Shown here one piece after another: positions 48,301-55,186 of a stretch of DNA of 64,000 bases (within the stretch, counting starts at the first letter, position 1; each line of letters begins with the position of its first letter). The position numbers were made by a program, and so were the translations under genes. The DNA is from Atrina japonica (lineage: Eukaryota; Mollusca; Bivalvia; Pterioida; Pinnidae), in assembly GCA_030159075.1 (NCBI GenBank), contig BROG01000041.1, positions 620,001 to 684,000 on the forward strand, written 5' to 3'. The notes below the pieces were generated by a model. That model saw only the letters and a list, made by a program, of their open reading frames with translations. It did no database searches and was not told the DNA's origin.

Positions 48301-50566
48301 TATCTGGTAAGGATGGTCTTTTAAGGGACCACCTATCTGGTAAGGATAAGGATGGTCTTTTGAGGGACCACCTATCTGGTAAGGATGGTCTTTTGGGGGA
48401 ACTATCTGGTAAGGATGGTCTTTTGAGGGACCACCTATCTGGTAAGGATGGTCTTTTAAGGGACCACCTATCTGGTAAGGATGGTCTTTTGAGGGACCAC
48501 CTATCTGGTAAGGATGGTCTTTTGAGGGACCACCTATCTAGTAAGGGTGGTTTTTCAAGACAAAGTGACACTATTAGTAGATATACAGTGGAATACCCCG
48601 ATTTCTTCGCGATATCCGAAAATCAAGATAAATGAAATATTAATTAACATATTTATCTGTTCATAAAAATTGGGACTGGTCATTTAACTTTGACATAACT
48701 GTAATTTCGACTCATTAGATTTTGATATAACAATGCTGCACTGTATATACATTCGTCATATATATTTTATTATTTTTCGTATGAAAATCACATTGATATT
48801 CAGTTTATCTACTGTAACAAGCGTATATTTTCATTTTTGCAGCAGGAGGTGCGGAGCCAGTCAACAAACTGATGTACATTTTAGTACCTGGAATAATCGT
48901 TCCACTAGCTCTGGTCATACTTATTGCAATTGTTTGTCTGTGCCAAAGACATAAGGAAAAAGCTGCTAGTAACAACAAGGGGGTTAACTCCACACAACAA
49001 CAAATGGAAACTCTACCGCTTACTGGAAAGCCGGCAGCTTGTAAGACTAGGGAGTTTCCATTGACGTCCATAAGGTTCCTACAGGAACTTGGGGAAGGAG
49101 CATTTGGAAAGGTTTACAAAGGAGAATTATTGGGATTATTCGGTGAGAATACAATTACAAAAGTGGCAATCAAAACATTAAAAGAGAATGCATTGCCGAA
49201 GGTGAAAAATGATTTCAGAAGAGAGGTAGATTTGATGTCGGAGCTTCGACATCCTAACATTGTATGTTTATTAGGTGTTTGTATGAAACAAGAACCAATG
49301 TGCATGTTATTTGAGTACATGCCTCTTGGAGACCTGCATGAATATCTCATAGCTCATTCTCCAAATTCTGATATTTCGAGTGTCGACAATGAGAGTGGCA
49401 AGAGAATTATTCTAGACTACACAGAAATGCTTCATATAGCGACACAGATTGCAGGTGGAATGGAATACCTGGCAAGTCATCATTTTGTACACAGAGATTT
49501 AGCCGCAAGAAATATATTAGTTGGTGAAAACCTCTCAATAAAAATCTCCGACTTTGGATTATCAAGAGATATTTATTCGTCAGATTATTACAGAGTACAA
49601 AGTAAATCACTACTTCCTGTTCGTTGGATGCCACCAGAGTCAATTATGTATGGAAAGTTTACTACGGAGAGTGACATGTGGTCTTTTGGAGTTCTTCTGT
49701 GGGAAATATTTAGTTTTGGACTCCAGCCATATTATGGTTATTCAAATCAGGAGGTCATTGAGGTTGTGCGGTCTCGTCAAATATTACCAAGTCCAGAAGA
49801 CTGTCCAACACGCATGTATGGTTTGATGGTAGAATGTTGGCATGAAATGCCCAACCGCAGGCCTACATTCAGAGAAATTCACGCGAGGTTGCGAGCATGG
49901 AAAACTGAGGTGATGATGCAGAATCCACACTGGAGTCTGAGTCAGAGTCACTCGGCACACAGCAGTAGCACTCATCAAAGTTCACAAAGTGGTCCGAGTC
50001 ACCACAGTAGTACTGGCCCAAGTAACACAACGGCAATGACAGGACTAACCGGTAGTAGTGGTGGTTCAGACCCAAGTCACCCACAACAAGGCCCAATACA
50101 GATAGAACCAAGGTATACAGATATGCCACGTGTACATTACATGCCAAATCAAATGGTTATGGGCCAGAACCAACATCTGCCCCCAGGGGTTGGCATGCAA
50201 GGTCCTGGTATGCCACCTCCTTATGCCATGCTTGGCCCACAGATGAATCATCAAAAACCACAGCCACAACCTTTGTATCCTGTGGTCAATCAAAATGGAC
50301 CTAAAAAAGTATCGCCTGCAGGTTCTGTAGCATCGAGTAATAAATCATCATTAAGTTCTACATCACAAGATTCTTCTGTTGCTAATTATAAATCGGGGCC
50401 AAACAATGTGGCCCACCAACAAGGTGTTCCCCCCACCACAAACTGTACGTCAAATAATGTAAATGGACCTCAGATGAATGGACCTTCAGACTGTCAGAGA
50501 TTTAACAGTCTTGTGTCGCAGAATGCATACATTCCCGAGCAACGGACAACTGATTACCATGACTAG
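27154..50566 (+). CDS. Ror: ROR-family receptor tyrosine kinase (10 visible exons; 5' end missing)
   Basis: This is a single-pass plasma-membrane receptor kinase; ROR proteins bind Wnt ligands through the CRD and act in non-canonical Wnt signalling (family knowledge). Joined exons: 27154-27343, 30620-30726, 32007-32079, 38118-38266, 39172-39378, 40490-40588, 43865-43915, 45929-46054, 46956-47060, 48843-50566. All have AG/GT borders and the frame stays open for 943 residues to the TAG at 50564-50566. Domains in visible-residue numbers: Ig-like about 13-98 (C28, C80), CRD 140-264 with ten Cys, kringle 296-369 with six Cys, transmembrane 382-403, kinase about 445-720, disordered tail to 943. Ig + Frizzled + kringle + kinase in this order is diagnostic of ROR; MuSK usually has more Ig domains. 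Human ROR1/2 are about 940 residues, so only a signal peptide and short linker should be missing. Ig retention differs from Drosophila Ror. Ortholog status relative to ROR1 versus ROR2 cannot be set; a single invertebrate ancestor-type gene is likely. Confidence 0.96.
29553..29951 (+). mobile_element. MITE family C copy interrupted by a SINE
   Basis: Left part 'attctgtaaaccacttgact' to 29631 and right part from 29889 to 'caagacaggttcaactgta' are contiguous in family C. A minus-strand SINE (29632-29888) sits between a duplicated 10-bp site. Confidence 0.85.
29632..29888 (-). mobile_element. SINE inserted into a MITE, with 10-bp target-site duplication
   Basis: The reverse strand has a tRNA-like head (+ strand 'gctctaaccactcaagcgca'), B box (+ 'caggactcaaacctgcactg') and tail (+ 'ccacactcaacaatttttca'). 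TCTTGAGAGA is present at 29622-29631 and again at 29889-29898, consistent with target-primed insertion by a LINE machinery. Confidence 0.88.
30620..30726 (+). CDS. Ror: Ror exon: second half of Ig-like domain
   Basis: Acceptor tttttgcag ends at 30619; donor gtaaga begins at 30727. It completes Arg64 and encodes '[20 protein letters not shown]', the D-x-G-x-Y-x-C signature with Cys80 pairing to Cys28, then a sequon NST (90-92) and the closing strand 'GYLFIKN'. The split after the 'GAR' tripeptide falls at a position matching 'YGSR|LRIRN' in vertebrate ROR. Leaves in phase 1. Confidence 0.95.
31367..31580. mobile_element. MITE family E copy (about 214 bp)
   Basis: Ends 'aactcatcaacccctgtg' and 'caggggtcaatgagttaa' resemble those of family A, but the interior differs: 'atggtccactgtcataatg' and 'ctaaattctgacagtggact' form a second inverted pair. 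Relatives are at 41930-42141 and 60461-60602. Confidence 0.8.
32007..32079 (+). CDS. Ror: Ror exon: acidic linker between Ig and CRD
   Basis: A short 73-bp exon between acceptor attcag (ends 32006) and donor gtaagt (32080). It encodes about 24 residues rich in Asp, Ser and His, with the run '[15 protein letters not shown]' and no cysteine. It is the only visible exon that enters in phase 1 and leaves in phase 2, so skipping it would break the frame. Conservation is expected to be low; the call rests on phase continuity and splice sites. Confidence 0.85.
32145..33365. repeat. 27-bp intronic minisatellite, about 45 copies
   Basis: The unit 'ttaaacaacttatagatatc' + 'attcagg' repeats from 65 bp after the donor of the acidic-linker exon. 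Variants ('gttgaacaattgatagatgt') alternate with the main form as 54-bp dimers near the 3' end. As 27 is divisible by three, the minus strand stays open over 32137-32961 and 32976-33338, reading a nine-residue repeat (NLNDIYKLF). Position in an intron and antisense direction argue against a gene. Confidence 0.96.
36518..36608 (-). mobile_element. MITE family A copy
   Basis: 'ttaattgatcaacccctgaa' at the left and 'tagaggtgattgagttaa' at the right, with 'cttctttaaatcaatgactt' inside. Confidence 0.85.
37104..37215. repeat. About 38-bp tandem repeat, 3 copies
   Basis: 'aagacaaacatttataaact', 'gggaaccaca' and 'tggctt' recur three times with small changes. Confidence 0.85.
37828..37887. repeat. 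34-bp direct duplication
   Basis: 'acttttgaagtgtttatggg' + 'cgttat' occurs at 37828 and again at 37862. Confidence 0.9.
38118..38266 (+). CDS. Ror: Ror exon: start of Frizzled CRD
   Basis: Acceptor 'tctcttcag' ends at 38117 and donor gtaatt begins at 38267. It encodes residues 125-173 with the first two CRD cysteines in '[20 protein letters not shown]' (C140, C148). The pattern matches 'GFCQPYRG..C..F.GNRT' of vertebrate ROR. The sequon NRS (154-156) is in the position of the conserved NRT. Leaves in phase 1. Confidence 0.95.
38548..38762. mobile_element. MITE family C variant, source type of the 55-bp array
   Basis: The right end 'accactttgagtcagtgaga' then 'ggtcttaatagcaaggttcc' is nearly the unit of the 6.3-kb array, here as a single copy. 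The left end is 'taaaacctgtgtacttta'. Confidence 0.7.
38877..39022 (+). mobile_element. MITE family C copy
   Basis: 'tacagtagaacctgtcttct' to 'aaagacaggttccacttta', with 'ccacattctgaaaaccactt' inside. It ends about 150 bp before the CRD exon acceptor. Confidence 0.85.
39172..39378 (+). CDS. Ror: Ror exon: central Frizzled CRD
   Basis: Acceptor 'gatatttacag' ends at 39171; donor gtatgc starts at 39379. It encodes residues 174-242 with six of the ten CRD cysteines (C189, C198, C205, C217, C221, C229) and the hallmark stretches '[15 protein letters not shown]' and '[13 protein letters not shown]'. These align with 'FAIPSLCHYAFPYCD' and 'CRDECEILENVLC' of ROR. It is a phase 1-1 exon. Confidence 0.97.
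40116..40318 (+). mobile_element. MITE family F copy
   Basis: The left part 'atacctggaaattttcgccc' and the right part 'caaaaatggtgaaaattaca' are shared with the copy at 46654-46860, where the inverted ends are clearer. Confidence 0.7.
40490..40588 (+). CDS. Ror: Ror exon: end of Frizzled CRD
   Basis: Acceptor gaattgcag ends at 40489; donor gtagtt starts at 40589. It encodes '[12 protein letters not shown]...[15 protein letters not shown]', supplying C250 and C264, the last two CRD cysteines. The vertebrate equivalent reads 'LPNCEDLP...ANCIRIGIP'. It is a 99-bp phase 1-1 exon. Confidence 0.93.
40888..40978 (+). mobile_element. MITE family A copy
   Basis: TTAACCCATTCACCCCT at the left and AGGGGTCTATGAGTTAA at the right; TTAA at both ends, 91 bp. 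Confidence 0.9.
41272..41842 (+). mobile_element. Dispersed element G ('gtgagc ... gggcctcttgtt')
   Basis: It starts 'ggttcaagtgagcttttctg', contains 'ccgatgaagggattttgatg', and ends 'gggcctcttgtta'. I recognise this as a common bivalve element type. A family C end ('aaggtggtctttatgctatg' to 'ttccactgta', about 41738-41781) sits inside it. The 92-codon frame over 41273-41551 belongs to the repeat. Confidence 0.65.
41930..42141. mobile_element. MITE family E copy
   Basis: 'ttaactcaacaaacccctgt' left and 'catgtccgagttaag' right, with 'ggtaaagtccactatcagaa' inside as in the 31.4-kb copy; the right end is diverged. Confidence 0.7.
42801..43110 (+). mobile_element. Dispersed element I ('cccctaccgg...aaggggacta')
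   Basis: The opening 'tagtcccctaccggcatcgc' with 'cgaaggggactataggtttg' is a short inverted pair typical of a widespread bivalve repeat. It goes on with 'ggtgtgtgggtctaccacca' and two 'ttttccggactttttt' blocks. A scrap of the same start is at 62393-62412. Confidence 0.65.
43433..43505 (+). mobile_element. SINE 3' tail (family of 16664)
   Basis: 'gcgactgaaaaattgttgaa' and 'caccaacattcaaaatcaaa' match the 3' end of the 16.7-kb SINE; the tRNA head is absent. Confidence 0.7.
43865..43915 (+). CDS. Ror: Ror 51-bp cassette exon: CRD-kringle linker
   Basis: Acceptor 'ttctgttccag' ends at 43864; donor gtaggt begins at 43916. It encodes about 17 residues, '[16 protein letters not shown]' plus split codons, with no cysteine. 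It is symmetric (phase 1-1), so including or skipping it keeps the frame. In vertebrate ROR the CRD runs almost directly into the kringle, so this exon is a plausible lineage-specific or alternative linker. Support is splice sites, phase and position only. Confidence 0.7.
44592..44830 (+). repeat. Dispersed repeat J, copy 1
   Basis: 'ttacaggacccattcccaat', 'ggtattttcccaaaatta', 'aaaattcccaattt', 'aagtattttcgaagagatgt' recur in the same order at 47118-47310. Confidence 0.75.
45169..45450 (+). mobile_element. Full-length tRNA-derived SINE
   Basis: The head 'gccggcctggctcagtcagt' plus 'agcgcg' fits an A box and 'gagttcaagtcc' (about 45220-45231) a B box. The head can form a tRNA-like acceptor pairing (GCCGGC with GCCGGT). 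The body has 'gtgtcagcacgttaaagaat' and 'gccgaccataggctaaaatt'; the tail 'attcttgagtgggacgttaa' ends in A/T-rich repeats. It lies in a Ror intron in sense orientation. Whether its core is the Meta or V type I cannot settle without alignment. Confidence 0.88.
45929..46054 (+). CDS. Ror: Ror exon: first half of kringle
   Basis: Acceptor 'cattcttgcag' ends at 45928; donor gtaaga starts at 46055. It encodes residues 294-334 with kringle cysteines C296 and C317, the '[13 protein letters not shown]' opening and the 'PCMNWS' core (a sequon NWS is at 319-321). It is a phase 1-1 exon. Confidence 0.95.
46405..46465. repeat. Dispersed repeat fragment, pair with 24519-24600
   Basis: 'cacccaaatagcatccttgt' and 'tgacaataaatgcac' match the 24.5-kb segment. 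Confidence 0.6.
46654..46860 (+). mobile_element. MITE family F copy with clear inverted ends
   Basis: Left 'ctgtatacttagaaattttc' and right 'gaaaattccagatatacag' are inverted repeats of about 20 bp. It ends 95 bp before the second kringle exon. Confidence 0.85.
46956..47060 (+). CDS. Ror: Ror exon: second half of kringle
   Basis: Acceptor 'tattttacag' ends at 46955; donor gtaagt starts at 47061. It encodes residues 335-369 with C340, C352, C364 and C369, the motifs 'NQCRNPNG', 'GPWCY' and 'ETCNIPQC' of a complete kringle, and a sequon NET (361-363). It is a phase 1-1 exon. Confidence 0.96.
47118..47310 (+). repeat. Dispersed repeat J, copy 2
   Basis: 'ttacaggacccatttccatt', 'ttgtattttccccacaaagt', 'aagcattttcaaacaaatgt' align with copy 1 in direct orientation. 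Confidence 0.75.
47565..47655 (+). mobile_element. Truncated element G copy
   Basis: 'cagctcacctgagcttaagg', 'ttcaagtgagctattgtgat' and the terminus 'gggcctcttgtt' are retained; the interior is deleted. Confidence 0.65.
47883..48560. repeat. 33-bp tandem array, about 18 copies, inside a MITE-derived segment
   Basis: The unit 'ggtcttttgagggaccacct' + 'atctggtaaggat' is regular from about 48000 to 48545 and decays at both sides. It starts after 'agtggaacctgtacaatcat' (47734) and ends at 'ggtttttcaagac', fitting expansion inside a family C element. Period divisible by three produces open frames on both strands (up to 118 codons), not genes. It lies in the last Ror intron. Confidence 0.95.
48584..48745. 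mobile_element. MITE-like element adjoining the kinase exon
   Basis: Starts 'tacagtggaataccccgatt' and ends 'caatgctgcactgta', short inverted ends in the TACAGTG style. Its right end is 97 bp upstream of the acceptor of the transmembrane/kinase exon. Confidence 0.6.
48843..50566 (+). CDS. Ror: Ror terminal exon: transmembrane helix, tyrosine kinase and tail
   Basis: Acceptor 'tcatttttgcag' ends at 48842 (a second in-frame AG is 3 bp on); the stop is TAG at 50564. The whole cytoplasmic side is intronless here. Counting from Met at 48872: helix '[20 protein letters not shown]' at 3-22, glycine loop 'GEGAFGKV' 74-81, catalytic Lys101 in VAIK, helix C Glu118, 'HRDLAARN' 207-214, DFG 227-229, activation-loop 'YSSDYY' with Tyr235, 239, 240, 'PVRWMPPES' 249-257 and the kinase end near 342. 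The activation loop has the YxxxYY form of Trk/ROR/MuSK kinases. The last ~210 residues are rich in Ser, Gln, Asn, Pro, His and Met and contain a PPPY motif. All canonical catalytic residues are present, so activity is predicted, unlike vertebrate ROR1/2. Confidence 0.98.
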
Positions 50567-52200
50567 TCACAATCAATTTTGTGTGTTTTTGGATTGTGTG
50601 TCAATTGAAAATGCTTGCTTGTATTTAAAAGTAATCTTGTGACAGTCTCGCCAAATCAAAATATGTTCTCCGTTTTCAAGGAAATATTATACGAGTGCAG
50701 CAGTTCAAAACTGCTTGGATTCATTCAATTTATCAAGCAAACGTGACAATGCTGGAACAGCCACAGTAAAATGGCTCCATGAAATAGCTTTCGCTAAGAG
50801 CTAAGTCTTTTGATTTGAAGAGCTAGAGAACTTTGTGCAAGAGAATCTCACTGATCGTCAAATTTGTATAGTTGTAAATATCAAAATGACATCAGTTGCA
50901 CTAACTAATGTCCAGGTGCAAAGGCAGACGCAGAAAATCAAATTTGGTGCTATGTGTCAAAGGAACGGTTTTTTTTTTTTCTTTTAATTGACATGATCAT
51001 GATCTGTCCTTGATATACACACAAACTACATGTATAAAGCAGTAATGAAAACATCTCATTTGAATTGTGTAATTCAACATTTTATTGCTAGAAGGGTATG
51101 ATTTTGTTTTCTTACTACTATTACGACTGTGAATCTTTTTACATGTTTACAAACCATTCATTGGTGTAGAATCCATGTAAGACACTCTGAAAGCTTTGCC
51201 CATAAAATGGGAAGTATTGCATGTCTGCAGGAAGTAACGACAGAACAGATCTACGGAATATTTTAGAAGAAGCAACTTATTTGTTATATATACTTTAAGT
51301 TATCCAAATCATATTTTTGTTTTGTAGACTTCGAGAGAATTCATAATCTTATACATGTAAGTGTATTAAACAGAAAGCTGTGTTCTCCTAAATGTGAAGT
51401 TAAGAAAACTGTATGGAGAAATAATTCTCGTTCCTCGTATTATTGTTTTGTGATAACTTGACCAGTATTTGGTATGCATAATAATGCTGAACAAGAATAT
51501 TTATCATCAAAAGTGGTGTTGCTTTTGGCATATAACATACAGAATTTTGGATATATTATTTATGTATTGATGTATGTTCATGTTTCGTAGGCTGTACAAT
51601 TATGCCGAATTTGTTATGGCTTTCATGAATATTCTTATACTTTTTATCTGCATAACTTTTCACAAAATCTCATGTGGAATTTTTTGTTGTTGATGTTGTC
51701 GATAAGGAAAAATCATGAAATACCGACATTTTGAATGTTGATTTTAATGGTATCAGTTATTACATGTAATAAACTAGATACTTGCAGTATCTTATGCGAA
51801 ATACATTAATATTAATTTTGATATTTAAATCTTAGGGTGTTACACTTGGTGTAAAAGGTGGCTGGCTTTTTGCAGAGAGATATTGCAGCCGGTGTTGTAA
51901 GGTTGTTGTAGTATAAAGGTAGTCATCATACACAGCATTTATCAAACATGATGGTCCAGCAGATACAATTCATTGCTTCAAAAATAGTACTTGCTATCAT
52001 GTTCACCAGCAGAAGTTTTCTCAGATTCTGTACAAACCTCTTACGTGGTGTTCACTGAAAGTTCAGAATGTGCAGATTTACATGTTTCCATGTGCTAGAA
52101 AAATCTTACCTGATTGGTTGAAAATGTTTAAGTACTCAGGTTAATAATTTTGCTCAGCAAAATAAAAAAGGAAAACCCAACAAAAATAACAAAATAAAGT
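50567..52200 (+). other. Presumed 3' UTR of Ror with candidate poly(A) signals
   Basis: No open frame of interest follows the stop. AATAAA hexamers occur at 51768-51773, 52161-52166 and 52193-52198; the first is the nearest perfect signal, about 1.2 kb after the stop. No dispersed element is seen in 50567-52200, unlike its surroundings, which fits retained transcript sequence. The actual cleavage site is not determined. Confidence 0.45.
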
Positions 52201-53133
52201 TGCTGTATCTATTTGATTGTATTCTTTTGCAAATTTTGAAAATCGAACAAGGGGAGATAAATCTTAAGAGATTGTCTCTAAAGAAATGTCCTGACATCTG
52301 AAAACACTCCCTGCAATCTTAATCACTACCACCAATGTAAGAAAATTAACAGGCATATTTGTGAGCATTAATTAATATTCATAATTAATTATCTTCCCCA
52401 TGTTGCCCTAATTATAGTAAAATACCTGGGGGGGGCAATTTCAAGAGTCAGTGATTTTAAAAACTATGTTGGCAATTTTTCTTGCTTCAGTGTTTTAAAA
52501 TTCAAGAACTTTGTTAAGTTTCTTCATTTCTACAAAAGATAACTGTTACAATCACCTGTTGTATTTTTACAACACTTTATGACACCCATATCTGACAGAG
52601 AAAGTTCAGAGTTATATATTTTTGCATATACATATGATACCAAAGCAAACATTCTTTTTCTAGTCAATGTTTTTCATGAGCAAGTTTCCTTTTTTCATTT
52701 TTTTTACTATTTTATATCTTCTAGTATATTTTCCTAATTATTATATTTATATGTATTAATCCTGTGTGTTATAAGCTTGTTTCTGTCCTGTACAATATGA
52801 ACATAGTTGATATTATTACTAGGTCTTTGTGATGCCTCACATTTATCAAGTTTCTCATAATTTTGCTGGTCAAAATCCTTCACATTTCGCAAAATGCTGC
52901 ACATTTAGCAGAATGCTTCACATTTTTAGTAAAAGCATAAATATTCACATTCTTCCTCTATAATTCATAAATTTAAACATCTGAGGTGCATGTAGAAGGG
53001 TTTGAATGTTAATTGAAAATTAAGATTGCTGTGCTTACTATCCAAGGTTTTCAACATTCAACAAACTATACAAAACCATTTCTATGTTTCAATATACAGA
53101 GTCCTGTATTGTATACATTTCTTGTATTTGTAG

Positions 53134-53660
53134 GTCACTGATGTTGCTAGTGTATACATCTCTAGTATAATTAAGTCACTGATGTTGCTAGTGTATATGC
53201 CTCTAGTATAATTAAGTCACTGATGTTGCTAGTGTATACATCTCTAGTATAATTAAGTCACTGATGTTGCTAGTGTATACATCTCTAGTATAATTAAGTC
53301 ACTGATGTTGCTAGTGTATACATCTCTAGTATAATTAAGTCACTGATGTTGCTAGTGTATACATCTCTAGTATAATTAAGTCACTGATGTTGCTAGTGTA
53401 TACATCTCTAGTATAATTAGGTCACTGATGTTGCTAGTGTATATGTCTCTAGTATAATTAAGTCACTGATGTTGCTAGTGTATATGTCTCTAGTATAATT
53501 AAGTCACTGATGTTGCTAGTGTATACATCTCTAGTATAATTAAGTCACTGATGTTGCTAGTGTATACATCTCTAGTATAATTAAGTCACTGATGTTGCTA
53601 CTGTATATGTCTCTAGTATAATTAAGTCACTGATGTTGCTAGTGTATATGTCTCTAGTAT
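53134..53660. repeat. 41-bp tandem array, 13 copies
   Basis: Unit 'gtcactgatgttgctagtgt' + 'atacatctctagtataattaa', restarting every 41 bp from 53134 to 53626. The main variation is 'atacatc' versus 'atatgtc'. It lies about 2.6 kb after the Ror stop. Confidence 0.97.
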
Positions 53661-54860
53661 CTGTAAATCCCTAGAATTACTTTTGACCTAGCGTAATCTA
53701 CTGCCATCACTTGTTGTGCAAAGCCGGTCCATAGCTTAACTCTCTGATGTTTTCAGCTAAAACCCAGAAGGCTACACCTAATCATATTTGATATATGACA
53801 TCTCTAGGGTAGGAAAATGTATAAAAAAAAAAAAAAAATTGTGATTCTTTGGTCACTGGTTTGTAAATAAGGGGAGAATCCTGGACCAATAATCCCCTTT
53901 TGGTCCCTTGTTAAATCTGTAAATTGAAAAATGAGACAAAGCACATGTAACTTTGTGTGTATATTTTAGCAGACTTTTTCAGAAATAAAAGGTCACAGGA
54001 TTTTCATCATATGTGATAACAGTTAGGTGCTTAGATAATCATAAAAGTTTATGAAAATTTAATCTTATTTAAACAGAGATCACAAGCAGCTGGCCCATAT
54101 AAACATTCAGCTATCATGCATGCAATTCACATTTTGATTTGACATTTTCTTTGGTTAGTGATGGTATGATTCCCAAAATATATGAAACAAAATCTGAATA
54201 GAATGTGTGAGGCATCTTCCCCAATTTTATCAATAGATAAAGACAATTATGTGATAAACACATCTATTCTTATGTGTAGCCATTGTAAAAATCAAATATT
54301 TGTAATTCTTCGGTATCTAATATTTTACAAATTAAAAATTGGTCATATTTTCTGTATATAGATTGTGCCATTTCTGACAATATTCCTACAAAGAAGCTTG
54401 CTTTAGATATATATATATATTTTGATTAACAAAGGCATGATGTGAAGGAATTTTGACAGTCTACATATATTTTGTACAGCATAGCCTCTTATTTATCATC
54501 CCACACGTGTTCATATAGGTCAGATAAATGTGTGTATATATATATATATATATATAAAATAGGCAAAAATAAATTACAAACATGAAATCCTCTATCAAAG
54601 CTTTAATATGCATCCTAGTTATTAGTTCATACTTTTGTAAATCAACAATGTTCACTTCAGTACAACATTTCATGTGTTTCAACATCATATTGACTACCTG
54701 TATAAATTGTATATATATATTTACGTTATATAGTATGCATCAGTGTGTGGGCGATTTATAGAAAGAAAATTATTATCAACAGTTGTTCAGAGGAAGATTC
54801 TGCCAGTTAATTATGATGGATTAGAAAACAGAAATAATTTTTTGAATTTTCATTATCAAG

Positions 54861-55186
54861 TACAGTGGAACCAGTCCTGAAAGAGCACTGTTGTAAAAGA
54901 CTGCCTGCATTAAAAGACCTTAATTATCCATTCTAATGAAAAATTATTTGAATTATACAATGTGTTTTGATAGCCCACATATCTAAGTGGTGGAAGGAAT
55001 GATCTCTTTTAACAGGTGGGGTGATATTTAGACAGGTGATCTGTTTAGATGGGTGGAGAAATCTCTTTAGACAGTTGGGATGATCTATTTAGATGGGTGG
55101 AGTGAAATCTATAGACAGCTGATTGCTTTAGTCAGTTGGGTTGTTCTCTTAAGATGTCTGGATCTCTTTAGACAAGTTCCGCTGTA
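54861..55186. mobile_element. MITE family C copy with internal duplications
   Basis: Starts 'tacagtggaaccagtcctga' and ends 'agacaagttccgctgta'. Between them 'tctttagacagttgggatga' and 'atttagatgggtggag' are repeated several times, again showing tandem growth within the element. Confidence 0.75.

Noticed and set aside
47979..48635. Open frames on both strands with '[10 protein letters not shown]' type repeats
   Set aside because: Products of the 33-bp tandem array in the last Ror intron; both strands open at once, as expected from a period divisible by three.
48872..50566. Separate intronless kinase gene or processed retrocopy
   Set aside because: It joins in phase through a good acceptor to the kringle exon, and the transmembrane segment matches ROR; it is the terminal exon.
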